From assembly GCF_000153125.2 (NCBI RefSeq), contig NZ_CM002299.1, positions 2,738,828 through 2,802,827 of the forward strand: a DNA stretch of 64,000 bases, written 5' to 3'. Below, piece by piece: positions 25,298-34,531 of this stretch. The stretch's first letter is position 1. The number at the start of each line of letters is the position of its first letter. The notes under the pieces were generated by a model. The model was not told where the DNA came from. It saw only the letters and a program-made list of their open reading frames with translations, and did no database searches. A program made the position numbers and the translations under genes. The stretch is from Congregibacter litoralis KT71 (GTDB taxonomy: Bacteria; Pseudomonadota; Gammaproteobacteria; Pseudomonadales; Halieaceae).

Positions 25298-26311
25298 ATG
25301 GATAACAGCACTACACAACTGCGCACGCCCTATCTGGTTTTTGTCGGGGACGAATGCCGAACCACCTACGCCAAAACGGGCAAGGGAGTCGCAGACTGGC
25401 GCCCGGAACTCTGTGCGGGGCAACTGCGTCTGGATACGGCAGCCGCGGACCTCGGTCTTGCTGACATGACGGTATCCGAAGCCGCTCAGGCGGGTGTTGG
25501 CTCTCTCATCGTCGGCACCGCCCTGGTGGGGGGAAGCATACCCGACAATTGGCTGGCCACACTCTGCGAGGCCGCCGCCGCGGGCATGGATATCGTTGCC
25601 GGTTTGCATACACGCCTGAGCAGCATCGAGCAGCTTCGCGAGGCAGCGGATATGGGCGGCTGCCGCCTTATCGATATTCGTATTCCGCCTCCCGGCATAC
25701 CCGTGGCGAGCGGCAAAAAACGCAGCGGCAAACGCCTGCTCACCGTGGGCACGGACTGTGCCCTTGGTAAAAAATACACGGCGCTGCAGCTGGAGCGCGA
25801 TATGCGCGCCCTGGGCATGGACGCAGATTTTCGAGCATCGGGACAAACGGGCATCATGATCGCGGGAAGTGGCATACCCATCGACTGCGTGGTCGCCGAT
25901 TTTATATCCGGCGCTGCGGAGGCCCTGTCCCCCGACAACTCGCCCGATCACTGGGATGTCATCGAGGGCCAGGGGTCGATTTTTCACCCGGGCTACGCGG
26001 CGGTCAGCCACGGCCTGCTCATTGGCTCGCAGCCGGACGCTTTTGTTGTTTGTCACGCTGCAGGTCGCACACACATCGAAGGATGGGAGGCTTACGCTCT
26101 GCCGACTATCGGCGAAGTGATTGAACGCACGGTGGCCATAGGCGCGCTGACCAATCCCCTGATCCGCTGCGTGGGGATCAGCGTCAATACCCTGTCTATA
26201 CCCGCCGACGAGCGCGAGGAATACCTCGCGGCGCTATCGTCCAAGTACGACCTCCCCTGCGTCGATCCCCTGGTCACGGGCACAAAAGCGATCCTTAGCC
26301 CCTTTGCCTAG
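25298..26311 (+). CDS. dgcN: DUF1611 family protein, DgcN-type N-acetyltransferase of D-glutamate catabolism
   Basis: 337 residues from the ATG at 25298, with GAGG at the end of the preceding gene. The longer frame from 25157 only reads through that gene. An N-terminal DUF1611 domain (about 15-150) is followed by a P-loop-like region, VGTDCALGKKYTALQLERDM, and GQTGIMIAGSGIPIDCVVAD. In marine bacteria DgcN has been described as converting D-glutamate to N-acetyl-D-glutamate, working with the racemase DgcA. Here the dgcA-like gene follows 56 bases downstream, which supports the assignment. Confidence 0.8.
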   Translation: MDNSTTQLRTPYLVFVGDECRTTYAKTGKGVADWRPELCAGQLRLDTAAADLGLADMTVSEAAQAGVGSLIVGTALVGGSIPDNWLATLCEAAAAGMDIVAGLHTRLSSIEQLREAADMGGCRLIDIRIPPPGIPVASGKKRSGKRLLTVGTDCALGKKYTALQLERDMRALGMDADFRASGQTGIMIAGSGIPIDCVVADFISGAAEALSPDNSPDHWDVIEGQGSIFHPGYAAVSHGLLIGSQPDAFVVCHAAGRTHIEGWEAYALPTIGEVIERTVAIGALTNPLIRCVGISVNTLSIPADEREEYLAALSSKYDLPCVDPLVTGTKAILSPFA

Positions 26312-26367
26312 GCTGAAAGTAAAACTTCCCTGACAACAACTCACCAACCCCAAGGGGCCCACGACCT

Positions 26368-27345
26368 ATGAAGATGACCGTCGATATTGTTTCCTATCCT
26401 ATGGAAGTGCCCTTCGCCATCACCGGGCATGTCTTTCACGACACAGACACGGTCCGCGTCTCCCTCGAGCACGAAGGCGTAATTGGGCGTGGTGAGTCCG
26501 TAGGCAGCTATTATCTCAATGAAACCGCCGCCAGCATGAAGGCTGAGCTGGAAGCCATCATCGGACATGTCGACGCGACCACGACACCCGAGAGCCTGCA
26601 GGACCTCATGCCCCTCTGCGGCGCCCGCTGCGCCCTGGACTGCGCCCTTTGGGATTTGCGCGCCAAACGCGCCGGAAAGCGCATCTGGGAGCTCCTGGAC
26701 ATCACCCCGCAGGAAGTAACCACGGTGTTCACCGTGGGTATGGAAGATGTTGCCGTTATGGCCGAGCGTGCCGCCGCGGCGAAGCGATTCCCGCAACTGA
26801 AAATCAAGCTGAATGACGATAAGCCCATAGAGCGCCTGGAAGCCATTCGCGCCGCGCGTCCCGATGCCACCCTGGTGATCGATGTTAATCAGGGTTGGAG
26901 TTTTGAGGCCCTGAAAGACTATTTACCGGCCTGCGAGAAGCTGGGTATTGCCATGATCGAGCAACCCCTGCCCCGGGGCGAGGACGCGGCCCTGGCAGGT
27001 TTTAAATCTCCCGTGCCCCTGGGCGCCGATGAATCCTGTCTGGGGCTCGATGAGTTTGACCAGGCAGCCGAACGTTACGACGTACTCAATATCAAACTGG
27101 ATAAGTGCGGCGGTCTTACGGAAGGTCTGGCCCTGGTACGCGCAGCGCAAAGCCGGGACATGCAAATCATGGTAGGCAATATGACGGGGACCTCCCTCTC
27201 CATGGCCCCCAGTTACGTGATCGCGCAGTTCTGCCAGTTCGTTGATATCGACGGACCCCTTTTATTGGCCCGTGATATTGAAAACGGTCTGGAGTACCGA
27301 AGCGGCGGTAGCGTAGGACTTCCCAGCGCTGCACTCTGGGGCTAG
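26368..27345 (+). CDS. dgcA: Enolase-superfamily racemase, DgcA-type (N-acetyl-D-glutamate racemase)
   Basis: 325 residues. The muconate-lactonising-enzyme-like barrel shows the KxK base at Lys145/Lys147 (LKIKLND), metal ligands Asp172 (IDVNQGW), Glu198 (MIEQPLP) and Asp221 (GADES), and the opposing lysine in NIKLDKCGG (243-246). This matches dipeptide epimerases and the related DgcA, which converts N-acetyl-D-glutamate to the L-form. The dgcN neighbour argues for DgcA over L-Ala-D/L-Glu epimerase. AGGGG precedes the ATG. It is convergent with the broken M20 gene. Confidence 0.8.
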   Translation: MKMTVDIVSYPMEVPFAITGHVFHDTDTVRVSLEHEGVIGRGESVGSYYLNETAASMKAELEAIIGHVDATTTPESLQDLMPLCGARCALDCALWDLRAKRAGKRIWELLDITPQEVTTVFTVGMEDVAVMAERAAAAKRFPQLKIKLNDDKPIERLEAIRAARPDATLVIDVNQGWSFEALKDYLPACEKLGIAMIEQPLPRGEDAALAGFKSPVPLGADESCLGLDEFDQAAERYDVLNIKLDKCGGLTEGLALVRAAQSRDMQIMVGNMTGTSLSMAPSYVIAQFCQFVDIDGPLLLARDIENGLEYRSGGSVGLPSAALWG

Positions 27346-27369
27346 TCACAACCCGGGAGCAGCAATGCC

Positions 27370-28928
27370 TCAGTCATCAGACAGCGCGAAAACAAAATCC
27401 ACGTAGGCTTTTTCAATGTCGGCAAGTCCCGCGGCGCCCGTGGCCTCTGCCGGCTCGATGAGCATGATTTCGTTCGGTGAGTGTGCTCCCGTACCAAAAC
27501 CCATTCCCCAGGGCATCATGGGCAGTCCCAGGCGCTGGGTGAATTGATAAAAGGGAGCGGAACCCCCGCAATACGCGGATTCACCGCCGGCGTACCTGCG
27601 TACTTTTTAGAGACGCCCAGAGCAGCCTGAACCAGGGGTGTCTGAATAGACGTTTGCGCCGCCGGATAGCTCGATAGTCTGCGCATGACGATATCGCTGT
27701 AACCGTTGGCGTCAAGATAAGAGCGAATCTTGTCCATGTGCTCATCGGGGTCGATGCCCACGGGCAAGCGGGAATCCATCTTAGCCGTGGCCACATGAGG
27801 CAGAATCGTTTTTACGCCCTCCCCCGTGTAACCCGCATAAATGCCATCGATGTTCAGGGTGGGGGTATAGGTCAGCTCCATGGCCAACTCCTCGGGACCC
27901 GCATCATCAATCCATCGCTCGATGGCGAAGGCTTCCTTCAATGCTCGGGTGCGGTCGTTGTTCATAAGCGAGGCAGCGATAAGCGACTGCTCTTCCTCCG
28001 TCGGCCCCCGAATACCGTCATAAAATCCCGGCACTCTGGCAGTGTTGCCGTCGGGCGAGGTTAACAGCGACAGGGCCTGCACCAGGCGCCAAACCGGAGA
28101 GTCCAGAGCGGCCTTGTAAGACCCGTGAATCTCCGATGTCACGGGACCGCCCCAGCTACCGCCGCGGGCCTCCAGTTCCCAGTAAGCGATGCCTTTCACA
28201 CCCAGGAAGAGGTTCAGGTCGCCGGTCGGCGACTGCATATTGAAGGGAAAAATCACCCCGTCCGCCGTGCGCAGACGATCCTCATACTTATCCACGATCT
28301 GCGGATAGTGGGGTGAACCCAGCTCTTCTTCCCCCTCCGCAGTGATCATGAGATTAACGGGGAGGTTGCCCTCCACCGCAATGATCGATTCCAGAGCGTT
28401 CAGAAACGCCCGCTCGGGTCCCTTCTGATTCGTTGCACCCCGCGCCATCAGGACCTTGCCTGTGGGGTGATCCACAAGCTCTGCAGCAAAGGGAGGTGAC
28501 TCCCAGTCATCAGGGTTCACCGGCTGCACGTCGTACATCATGTAAACCATCAGGGTTTTGGCAGCGCCCGCATCGTAATAGCCCCAGACGCCGGGATGGC
28601 CGTCCGTGGGCACAAGCTCGGCCTCTTTAAATCCCATGGCCCGAAAATCATCCACCAGCATCTGCGCCATGTCATCGATACCCACGTCCTGGGCACTGAT
28701 GGAGGGCTGCCTTAACCAGCGCTGAAGATTCGCCAGGTGCGCCGTCAGGTTGTCATCGATATGCTTGTAAATCGCCGCGTGCTCGTCGGCATAGGGCGTG
28801 ATGGAGCTGTAATCATAGGGATAACTCATGTCCACAGAAAACCTCGGACGCCCGGAGTCCTGAGCAACGACGGCCAGAGGCGATGCGAGCAACAGGGCCA
28901 GTAAGCCTGACTTGATCTTGGGGGTCAT
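27370..28928 (-). CDS. M20 family metallopeptidase homologue, frameshifted near the C-terminus
   Basis: A Sec signal peptide starts at the ATG at 28928 (MTPKIKSGLLALLLASPLA), preceded by GAGG; an ATG at 28961 would add 11 residues. The first frame stops at 27516. Adding one base in the C5 run at 27563-27567 lets translation continue with GGSAPFYQF, GFGTGAHSPNEIMLIEP and a stop at 27370-27372, giving a normal M20 end of about 520 residues. Family metal ligands are also altered: GHYDVQP reads MMYDVQP and TDDKG reads TNQKG, while EGEEELGS is kept. Either the gene is decaying or the base is a sequencing error, and the family member may not be a zinc peptidase. Confidence 0.75.
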
Positions 28929-28961
28929 GCAGTGATTCCTCATTGGTAAGGGTGGTGACAT

Positions 28962-29999
28962 TTGTTTCGTAGATTACCGCGAGCGATAGGGAAATGCATC
29001 GCTTGGCACCCAGGGCTGTTGGCGTTGCTCACGGAGCGAGCGTCCCCCTACCTAGCGAGTGAAGTGAGCGACGCCAACAGCCCGCGGTCGACTAGAAACC
29101 ACCTTTCCGGCTCTTATCGAAGCCTGGATTTCGGTGAGACAATCCCGGAGATTCCGGCAAGCGCGCCCGAACAGCTCCACTCGCTGGTTTGGGGGACGCT
29201 CGCTCCGCTATTCAGGCACGCTTGCCTCACGGCCGTGCGATGGTTCCATCTGCCAGCAAGAGCAAGGTAGCCACACTTGGCACCCAGGGCTGTTGGCGTT
29301 GCTCACGGAGCGAGCGTCCCCCTACCTAGCGAGTGAAGTGAGCGACGCCAACAGCCCGCGGTCAACTAGAAACCACCTTTCCGGCTCTTATCGAAGCCTG
29401 GAGTTCGGTGAGACAATCCCGGAGATTCCGGCAAGAGCGCCCGAACAGCTCCATTCGCTGGTTTGGGGGACGCTCACTCCGCTATTCAGACACGCTTGCC
29501 TCACGACCGTGCGATGGTTCCACCTGCCAGCAATAGCAAGGTAGCCGCACTTGGCACCCAGGGCTGTTGGCGTTGCTCACGTAGCGAGCGTCCCCCTCCC
29601 TAGCGAGAGGAGTGAGCGACGCCAACAGCCCGCAGCCAGCTCGAAACCACCTTTCCGGCTCTTATCGAAGCCTGAAGTTCGGTGAGACAATCTCGGAGAT
29701 TCCGGCAAGCGCGCCCGAACAGCTCCATTCGCTGGATTGGGGGACGCTCACTCCGCTATTCAGGCACGCTTGCCTCACGGCCGTGCGATGGCTCCACGCT
29801 GTCTCCCAAGGGATAGTGTCGTGGTCCGGTACCAAGGGCTGTTGGTGTCGCTCACGGAGCGAGCGTCCCCCAACTCAGCGAGAGGAGTGAGCGACGCCAA
29901 CAGCCCGAGGCCAGCTCCCGGTTACTAGCGTTGCTCGCGTAGCGAGCGTCCCCCAACTCAGCGAGAGGAGTGAGCGACGCCCGAAGTTCTCGAGATACG
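28962..29999. repeat. Tandem array of 274-bp hairpin-bearing repeats (three full, two partial copies)
   Basis: Three copies with a period of exactly 274 bases begin at 29002, 29276 and 29550. A fourth, shorter copy begins near 29830 and a fifth, core-only copy near 29930. Each full unit opens with a 71-base inverted repeat (first copy 29013-29083; 20-base arms with one T-G pair, 31-base loop). Its inner GGAGCGAGCGTCCCCC recurs as its reverse complement about 150 bases later in the same unit. The period is not a multiple of three, so the open frames through it change frame between copies and are not believable proteins. It fills the gap between the Asp-box gene and the M20 gene. Confidence 0.9.
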
Positions 30000-32900
30000 T
30001 CAGCCTTCCAATGCTTCCAGCACGGCCTCGTACTCAGCCTGAAGCTCATCAAAGCGCGCAAGGGCTTCGCCACCGGGTTCCTGGTCCGCTCGGTCGAGCA
30101 TGCGCGACAGATAGCTGATCTGGCTGATGAGTCGGGGCTGCATATAGGTCCCCTTTTCAGTGACGAGGAGGCGGATGGCGTTTTCTATAGCGCTGCGCCT
30201 TGGCGAATCACCCGCGCCCAGGGACTCAAGTTCATTCTCAAGGCTGTGCGCCTTGCGCCGGGCTTGATCGAGGAGATCGAGAACCTGACGCTGGAGCGCA
30301 AGCTGCGCCTGCACGTCTGCCTCGGTAACACCCATCTCCAATACCCTGGGGTCCATGACAATGGAAAGCGGCTGGCTTAGAGTCTCATCACCCGCGCTGA
30401 GCGTTATCTTGTACTCACCGGCAGCAGCGAGAGCCCCGTCGGTAAAACGTTTTTTCTCGTCGCTTCGCCAGGGTCCCCGGTAGCGCATATCCCAATGAAA
30501 GCGGTTCAGACCACCCTCGGCCGTCAGACTGCTCTGTTTGATGTAGCGGATCTCATTCATCGCCATATCATCGACCCGCTCTCCTCGCTCATCGCCATCC
30601 ATGGCATCAGCATTCGTAAACGCATTCACGAACTCGCCATCTGCCGTGGTGATCTCCAGGGTGACGGAGCCGTCGAAACCCTCGGGCAGGTAATAATCGA
30701 TAATCGCCGACGGCTCCCGGTATTGAGGAATCGCATCGGGATCTTTATCGCCATAGGTGGGACGATCGCGGTACCGCAGGGTTTCCGCGGGCTCAAAGAG
30801 CACCACCGCGTCACCCATGTCCGGCATGGGATCCTGTCTCAGCGCAGAGATATCATCGAGCACCCAGAACGCGCGACCCATGGTGGATACCACAAGATCA
30901 TCGCGATGGACGCGGATATCCGTAACCGGAGTTATGGGCAGGTTTTGCTGAAAGGATTGCCAGCTATCTCCATCGTCAAAGGAAACAAACAGGCCGGAGT
31001 CCGTGCCGGCATAGAGCAGCCCCGGACGCACGGGGTCCTCGCGCACCACGCGCACGGGATAGTCCGCAGGAATACCGTTTTTGCCGTCGGTCATCAGGGT
31101 CCAGCGCTTGCCGTAATCAGCGGTACGGTAGGCGTAGGGCTTGTCATCACCGAGCTGGTAACGAAGCACCGCGATGTAAGCTACCGCAGGGTCATGTCGC
31201 GAGGGTTCTACGGAATCCACCCGACCGCCTTTGGGCAGACCCCGGGGCGTTACATCATCCCAGCTTTCTCCGCCGTCCCGGGTTACGTGCACGGGACCGT
31301 CATTGGAGCCGGTCCAAATCACGCCCGGGGCAATCGCGGACTCGCGGATGGAATACAGCGTGCTGTACACCTCTTCCCCCGTGACATCCCGGGTAATCGG
31401 CGAGCCGGAGACCACCTGCTTATCGGCCTCGAAGGCCGTGAGATCCGGTGAAATCGTCTCCCAGGTTACGCCGTTGTCACTGGTGCGATGCACATACTGG
31501 GAACCGTGATACACGACATTGGGATCATGAGGCGATACCGCGACGGGAGCTACCCGCTGAAAACGGTATTTAAGATCCTTGGGGTTCTGGCCGTACATAT
31601 TCGTGGCCCCTACATAGTAGCTACGCTCGGTGCCGGTGTTTTTGTTAAACGTCGAGAAGCGTCCTTTGCAGTTGGCATAGACCGTCGTGTGATCACCCGG
31701 TTTTGGAACAGCCGGTCCGGTCTCACAACCGCCCGCCTCGATAAGCCAGGCATTGACGTTCTGCACACTGTAGGGCGCCCGACTTGGCACGGCGATGGCG
31801 GTGCCGTTGTCCTGCTGGCCCGCATAAAGCCAGTAGGGATACTGATCATCGACATCAACGGTGTAGAGCTCCGTGGTCGCCTGATTGAACTGACTGGACC
31901 AGGTCAGGCCGCCATTGTGGGTGACGTTCGCACCCCCATCATTCGCCTGAATAAACAACTGGGGATCCTCGGGGTTTATCCACATATCGTGATTATCCCC
32001 ATGGGGAGGCTCCAGCTCTTCCCAGCTCTTGCCGCCATCAACGGATTTGAAATAGTCCGTGGCCAGCACGTAAACAACATCGGCGTCCGTGGGATCCGCT
32101 TCCACATTGCCGTAGTAAAAGGGGCGGATGCGCAGGCCTTTCTTTGAGGACACCTGCGTAAAGGTTTCACCCTGATCGTCGGAGCGATAAAGCCCCCCCT
32201 CTTCTCCCGGGGCCTCTACCAGAGCGTAAACCACACTACTATCGGAGGCGGATATCGCAATATCAATCTTGCCAATAAGGCCCGTGGGCAGCCCCGCGGT
32301 GATGCGCCGCCAGTTATCGCCGCCATCAACAGATTTGAACAGCCCCCCCTCTTCCTGGGTGCCTCCGCTGATAATTGTCCAGGGCTGACGGCGCGCCTTC
32401 CAGGCTGCGGCAAACACTACCTCCGGATTGTTGGGCAGGAGCTCTACATCAGCGATACCCACGGCGTCAGAAATCTTGAGGACCTGGGACCAGCTGACCC
32501 CACCATTCTCGGTTTTATAAAGACCACGCTCGGGATTATCCGCAAAGGCCGATCCAATCGCTGCCACCCACACCGTATTGTTATCCGTGGGATCGATTTC
32601 TACCGCACCGATGTGGCCGCTGTCTTCAAGGCCGATATGCGTCCAGCTGTCGCCACCATTGGTGGACTTGTAGACGCCCTTACCGGGGATAACGTTGGAT
32701 CTGAGTCCATCGGATCCTGTCCCTACGTAAAGAAGATTGGTATCTGTCTGCGACGCGGCGATATCGCCGATAGAGGGTGATGCGAAGTAACCATCGGAGA
32801 TGTTGTTCCAGGTCGTACCGTAGTCGCTGGTTTTCCATACCCCGCCCCCGGAGGCGCCGAGATAAAAGGTACCAGGGGCCTGCACGGTACCCGCCACAGC

Positions 32901-33035
32901 CGTCACGCGGCCGCCGCGGGTGGGGCCGACGTTGCGGTATTCAAGGGCATCAAAGTTTTGCGCGAGACCTGCTTCGGTCTGCAGCAATGCGGTCAACGAT
33001 AGTAGGGATACAAACGGTAGAGACTTTCTGCTCAC
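30000..33035 (-). CDS. Secreted Asp-box (BNR/sortilin-Vps10-like) propeller protein
   Basis: 1011 residues with a Sec signal peptide (about 1-25). Roughly eleven Asp-box motifs are visible (for example SDYGTTW, TNGGDSW, ENGGVSW, VDGGKSW, SDNGVTW, RDGGESW), indicating one or two large beta-propellers over about 30-720. A beta-sandwich-like region (about 770-900) and a helical tail (about 900-1011) follow. Proteins like this are often annotated glycosyl hydrolase or sortilin family, but Asp-boxes alone do not prove catalysis, and I see no sialidase Arg triad or catalytic pair. Likely periplasmic or cell-surface. The tandem repeat array starts right after its stop. Confidence 0.82.
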   Translation of the reverse strand: MSRKSLPFVSLLSLTALLQTEAGLAQNFDALEYRNVGPTRGGRVTAVAGTVQAPGTFYLGASGGGVWKTSDYGTTWNNISDGYFASPSIGDIAASQTDTNLLYVGTGSDGLRSNVIPGKGVYKSTNGGDSWTHIGLEDSGHIGAVEIDPTDNNTVWVAAIGSAFADNPERGLYKTENGGVSWSQVLKISDAVGIADVELLPNNPEVVFAAAWKARRQPWTIISGGTQEEGGLFKSVDGGDNWRRITAGLPTGLIGKIDIAISASDSSVVYALVEAPGEEGGLYRSDDQGETFTQVSSKKGLRIRPFYYGNVEADPTDADVVYVLATDYFKSVDGGKSWEELEPPHGDNHDMWINPEDPQLFIQANDGGANVTHNGGLTWSSQFNQATTELYTVDVDDQYPYWLYAGQQDNGTAIAVPSRAPYSVQNVNAWLIEAGGCETGPAVPKPGDHTTVYANCKGRFSTFNKNTGTERSYYVGATNMYGQNPKDLKYRFQRVAPVAVSPHDPNVVYHGSQYVHRTSDNGVTWETISPDLTAFEADKQVVSGSPITRDVTGEEVYSTLYSIRESAIAPGVIWTGSNDGPVHVTRDGGESWDDVTPRGLPKGGRVDSVEPSRHDPAVAYIAVLRYQLGDDKPYAYRTADYGKRWTLMTDGKNGIPADYPVRVVREDPVRPGLLYAGTDSGLFVSFDDGDSWQSFQQNLPITPVTDIRVHRDDLVVSTMGRAFWVLDDISALRQDPMPDMGDAVVLFEPAETLRYRDRPTYGDKDPDAIPQYREPSAIIDYYLPEGFDGSVTLEITTADGEFVNAFTNADAMDGDERGERVDDMAMNEIRYIKQSSLTAEGGLNRFHWDMRYRGPWRSDEKKRFTDGALAAAGEYKITLSAGDETLSQPLSIVMDPRVLEMGVTEADVQAQLALQRQVLDLLDQARRKAHSLENELESLGAGDSPRRSAIENAIRLLVTEKGTYMQPRLISQISYLSRMLDRADQEPGGEALARFDELQAEYEAVLEALEG

Positions 33036-33146
33036 AGCTAAGCTCCGGAAATAGATGAACCGTGAACACTACCACCGGATGGGGACTGTCACAATTGAGC
33101 GCCGGCCGTGTCCGGAAAATGCCGAGCCTCGCGGCCCGGCGAGCAT

Positions 33147-34370
33147 TCAATCGGCGGCGTAGCGACGGATCACCTGCTTACCGAGCGCCATGAGGTGGAC
33201 CTGATCGGAACCATCCGCCTGGCGGCACCAACGGGCGTAGTTGTAGGCCTCGGCCATGGGATAGTCCTCCGTGAGTCCTCCCGCGCCGTGCATCTGCATG
33301 CAGCGATCAATCACGGTCTGCGCCATAATGGGCACAGACACTTTGCTCGCCGCAATGAGATCCATTGCGCCCTTGGCACCGACCTCATCCATGCGCTGAC
33401 AGGTCTTTAGCACCAGCAGTCGCATCATCTCGATCTCCGAGAAGCTTTTAGCAATATCCTCGCGCACCGACTGGTGTTCACTGAGCTTACGCCCGAAGGT
33501 GCTGCGCTGGGTCACGCGCTCGCAGGCGAGCTCCAGAGACCGTTGCGCGGCACCGATGAGCCGCATGCAGTGGTGAATGCGGCCGGGACCCAGGCGTCCC
33601 TGGGCAATCTCAAAACCGCGCCCCTCACCCAACAGAATGTTCTCCGCGGGAACGCGCACATCGTCAAACCGCAGTTGAGCGTGGCCCATGGGGGCATCGT
33701 CGTAGCCAAGGGTGGTGAGGGGACGAATGATCTCCAAACCCGGCGTACCTTTGGGCACTAACACCTGGGACTGCTGCTTGTGGCGGTTTTCGTTATCCGG
33801 ATCGGACTTACCCATGACAATAAAAATCGCGCAGCGTTCGTACATGGCCCCGGAGATGAACCATTTATTGCCGTTCAAAACGTACTCATCGCCGTCCCGG
33901 CGAATCGAGAGCTCGATATTGGTCGCATCCGAGGAGGCGACCTGGGGTTCCGTCATTGCGTAGGCTGAGCGAATATCACCCGCAAGTAACGGCGTTAACC
34001 ACTGCGCCTGCTGTTCCGGCGTGCCGTACTTCATGAACACTTCCATGTTGCCCGTGTCCGGCGCGTTGCAGTTGAACACCTCGGGACACCAGATCACGCG
34101 ACCCATAAGCTCCGCGAGGGGCGCGTAGTCCAGATTGCTCAGACCGTCATGATCCACATGCTCCGCAAGCTTGGGAGGAACAAACATGTTCCACAACCCC
34201 GCCTCCCGCGCCTTGGCTTTAAGTTCGTCCATGATCGGCGGATAGGCAAAGCGATCCTCCGCGGAATCGACCTGACGCCGATAGGTCTCATCGTTGGGGT
34301 ATATGTGTGCGTCCATGAAGGCCCGCAGCTCATCCTGAAACGCCAGTGACGCCTTGCTGAATTCAAACAC
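33147..34370 (-). CDS. Acyl-CoA dehydrogenase family protein
   Basis: 407 residues with a GTG start after GAGGAAGC. The acyl-CoA dehydrogenase layout is clear: N-terminal helical domain, a middle beta domain with AYAMTEPQVASSDATNI (FAD/substrate contact) and KWFISGAMYERCAIFIVMGK, and a C-terminal helical bundle ending QMHGAGGLTEDYPMAEAYNYAR. This long (>400 residue) form resembles the ACAD10/11-like and CaiA-like branches acting on longer or unusual acyl-CoA. It is the last gene of a thiolase-crotonase-dehydrogenase set on the minus strand and is preceded by a tandem repeat. Confidence 0.87.
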   Translation of the reverse strand: MFEFSKASLAFQDELRAFMDAHIYPNDETYRRQVDSAEDRFAYPPIMDELKAKAREAGLWNMFVPPKLAEHVDHDGLSNLDYAPLAELMGRVIWCPEVFNCNAPDTGNMEVFMKYGTPEQQAQWLTPLLAGDIRSAYAMTEPQVASSDATNIELSIRRDGDEYVLNGNKWFISGAMYERCAIFIVMGKSDPDNENRHKQQSQVLVPKGTPGLEIIRPLTTLGYDDAPMGHAQLRFDDVRVPAENILLGEGRGFEIAQGRLGPGRIHHCMRLIGAAQRSLELACERVTQRSTFGRKLSEHQSVREDIAKSFSEIEMMRLLVLKTCQRMDEVGAKGAMDLIAASKVSVPIMAQTVIDRCMQMHGAGGLTEDYPMAEAYNYARWCRQADGSDQVHLMALGKQVIRRYAAD

Positions 34371-34421
34371 AGGTCTGCTTCCTCTTTTGCATTCTTGTTC
34401 TACCGTTTATGCGGCTTTTTA

Positions 34422-34509
34422 GCCGGCTTTTACCCAGCTCTAACCCGGCTCTTACCCGGCTCTTACCCGGCTCTTACCCGGCTCTTACCCGGCTCTTACC
34501 CGGCTGCTT
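34422..34509. repeat. 11-bp tandem repeat (CCCGGCTCTTA)
   Basis: Five perfect copies of CCCGGCTCTTA run from 34444 to 34498, flanked by imperfect copies on both sides. The array lies between the thiolase stop and the acyl-CoA dehydrogenase start, in the leader of the latter. It forms no strong hairpin. Copy number could vary by replication slippage. Confidence 0.85.
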
Positions 34510-34531
34510 GTCAGCTTTTACTTAATTTTTA

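Noticed and set aside
28962..29928. Open frames of 63-136 residues in the repeat block as small proteins
   Set aside because: They follow the repeat, switch frame between copies because 274 is not divisible by three, and have no ribosome-binding sites.
28962..29999. The regular repeats as a CRISPR array
   Set aside because: The period is 274 bases and the whole unit is repeated, not short repeats with unique spacers; no cas genes are present.
30495..31451. A 318-residue plus-strand open frame
   Set aside because: Antisense to the Asp-box protein; no family features.
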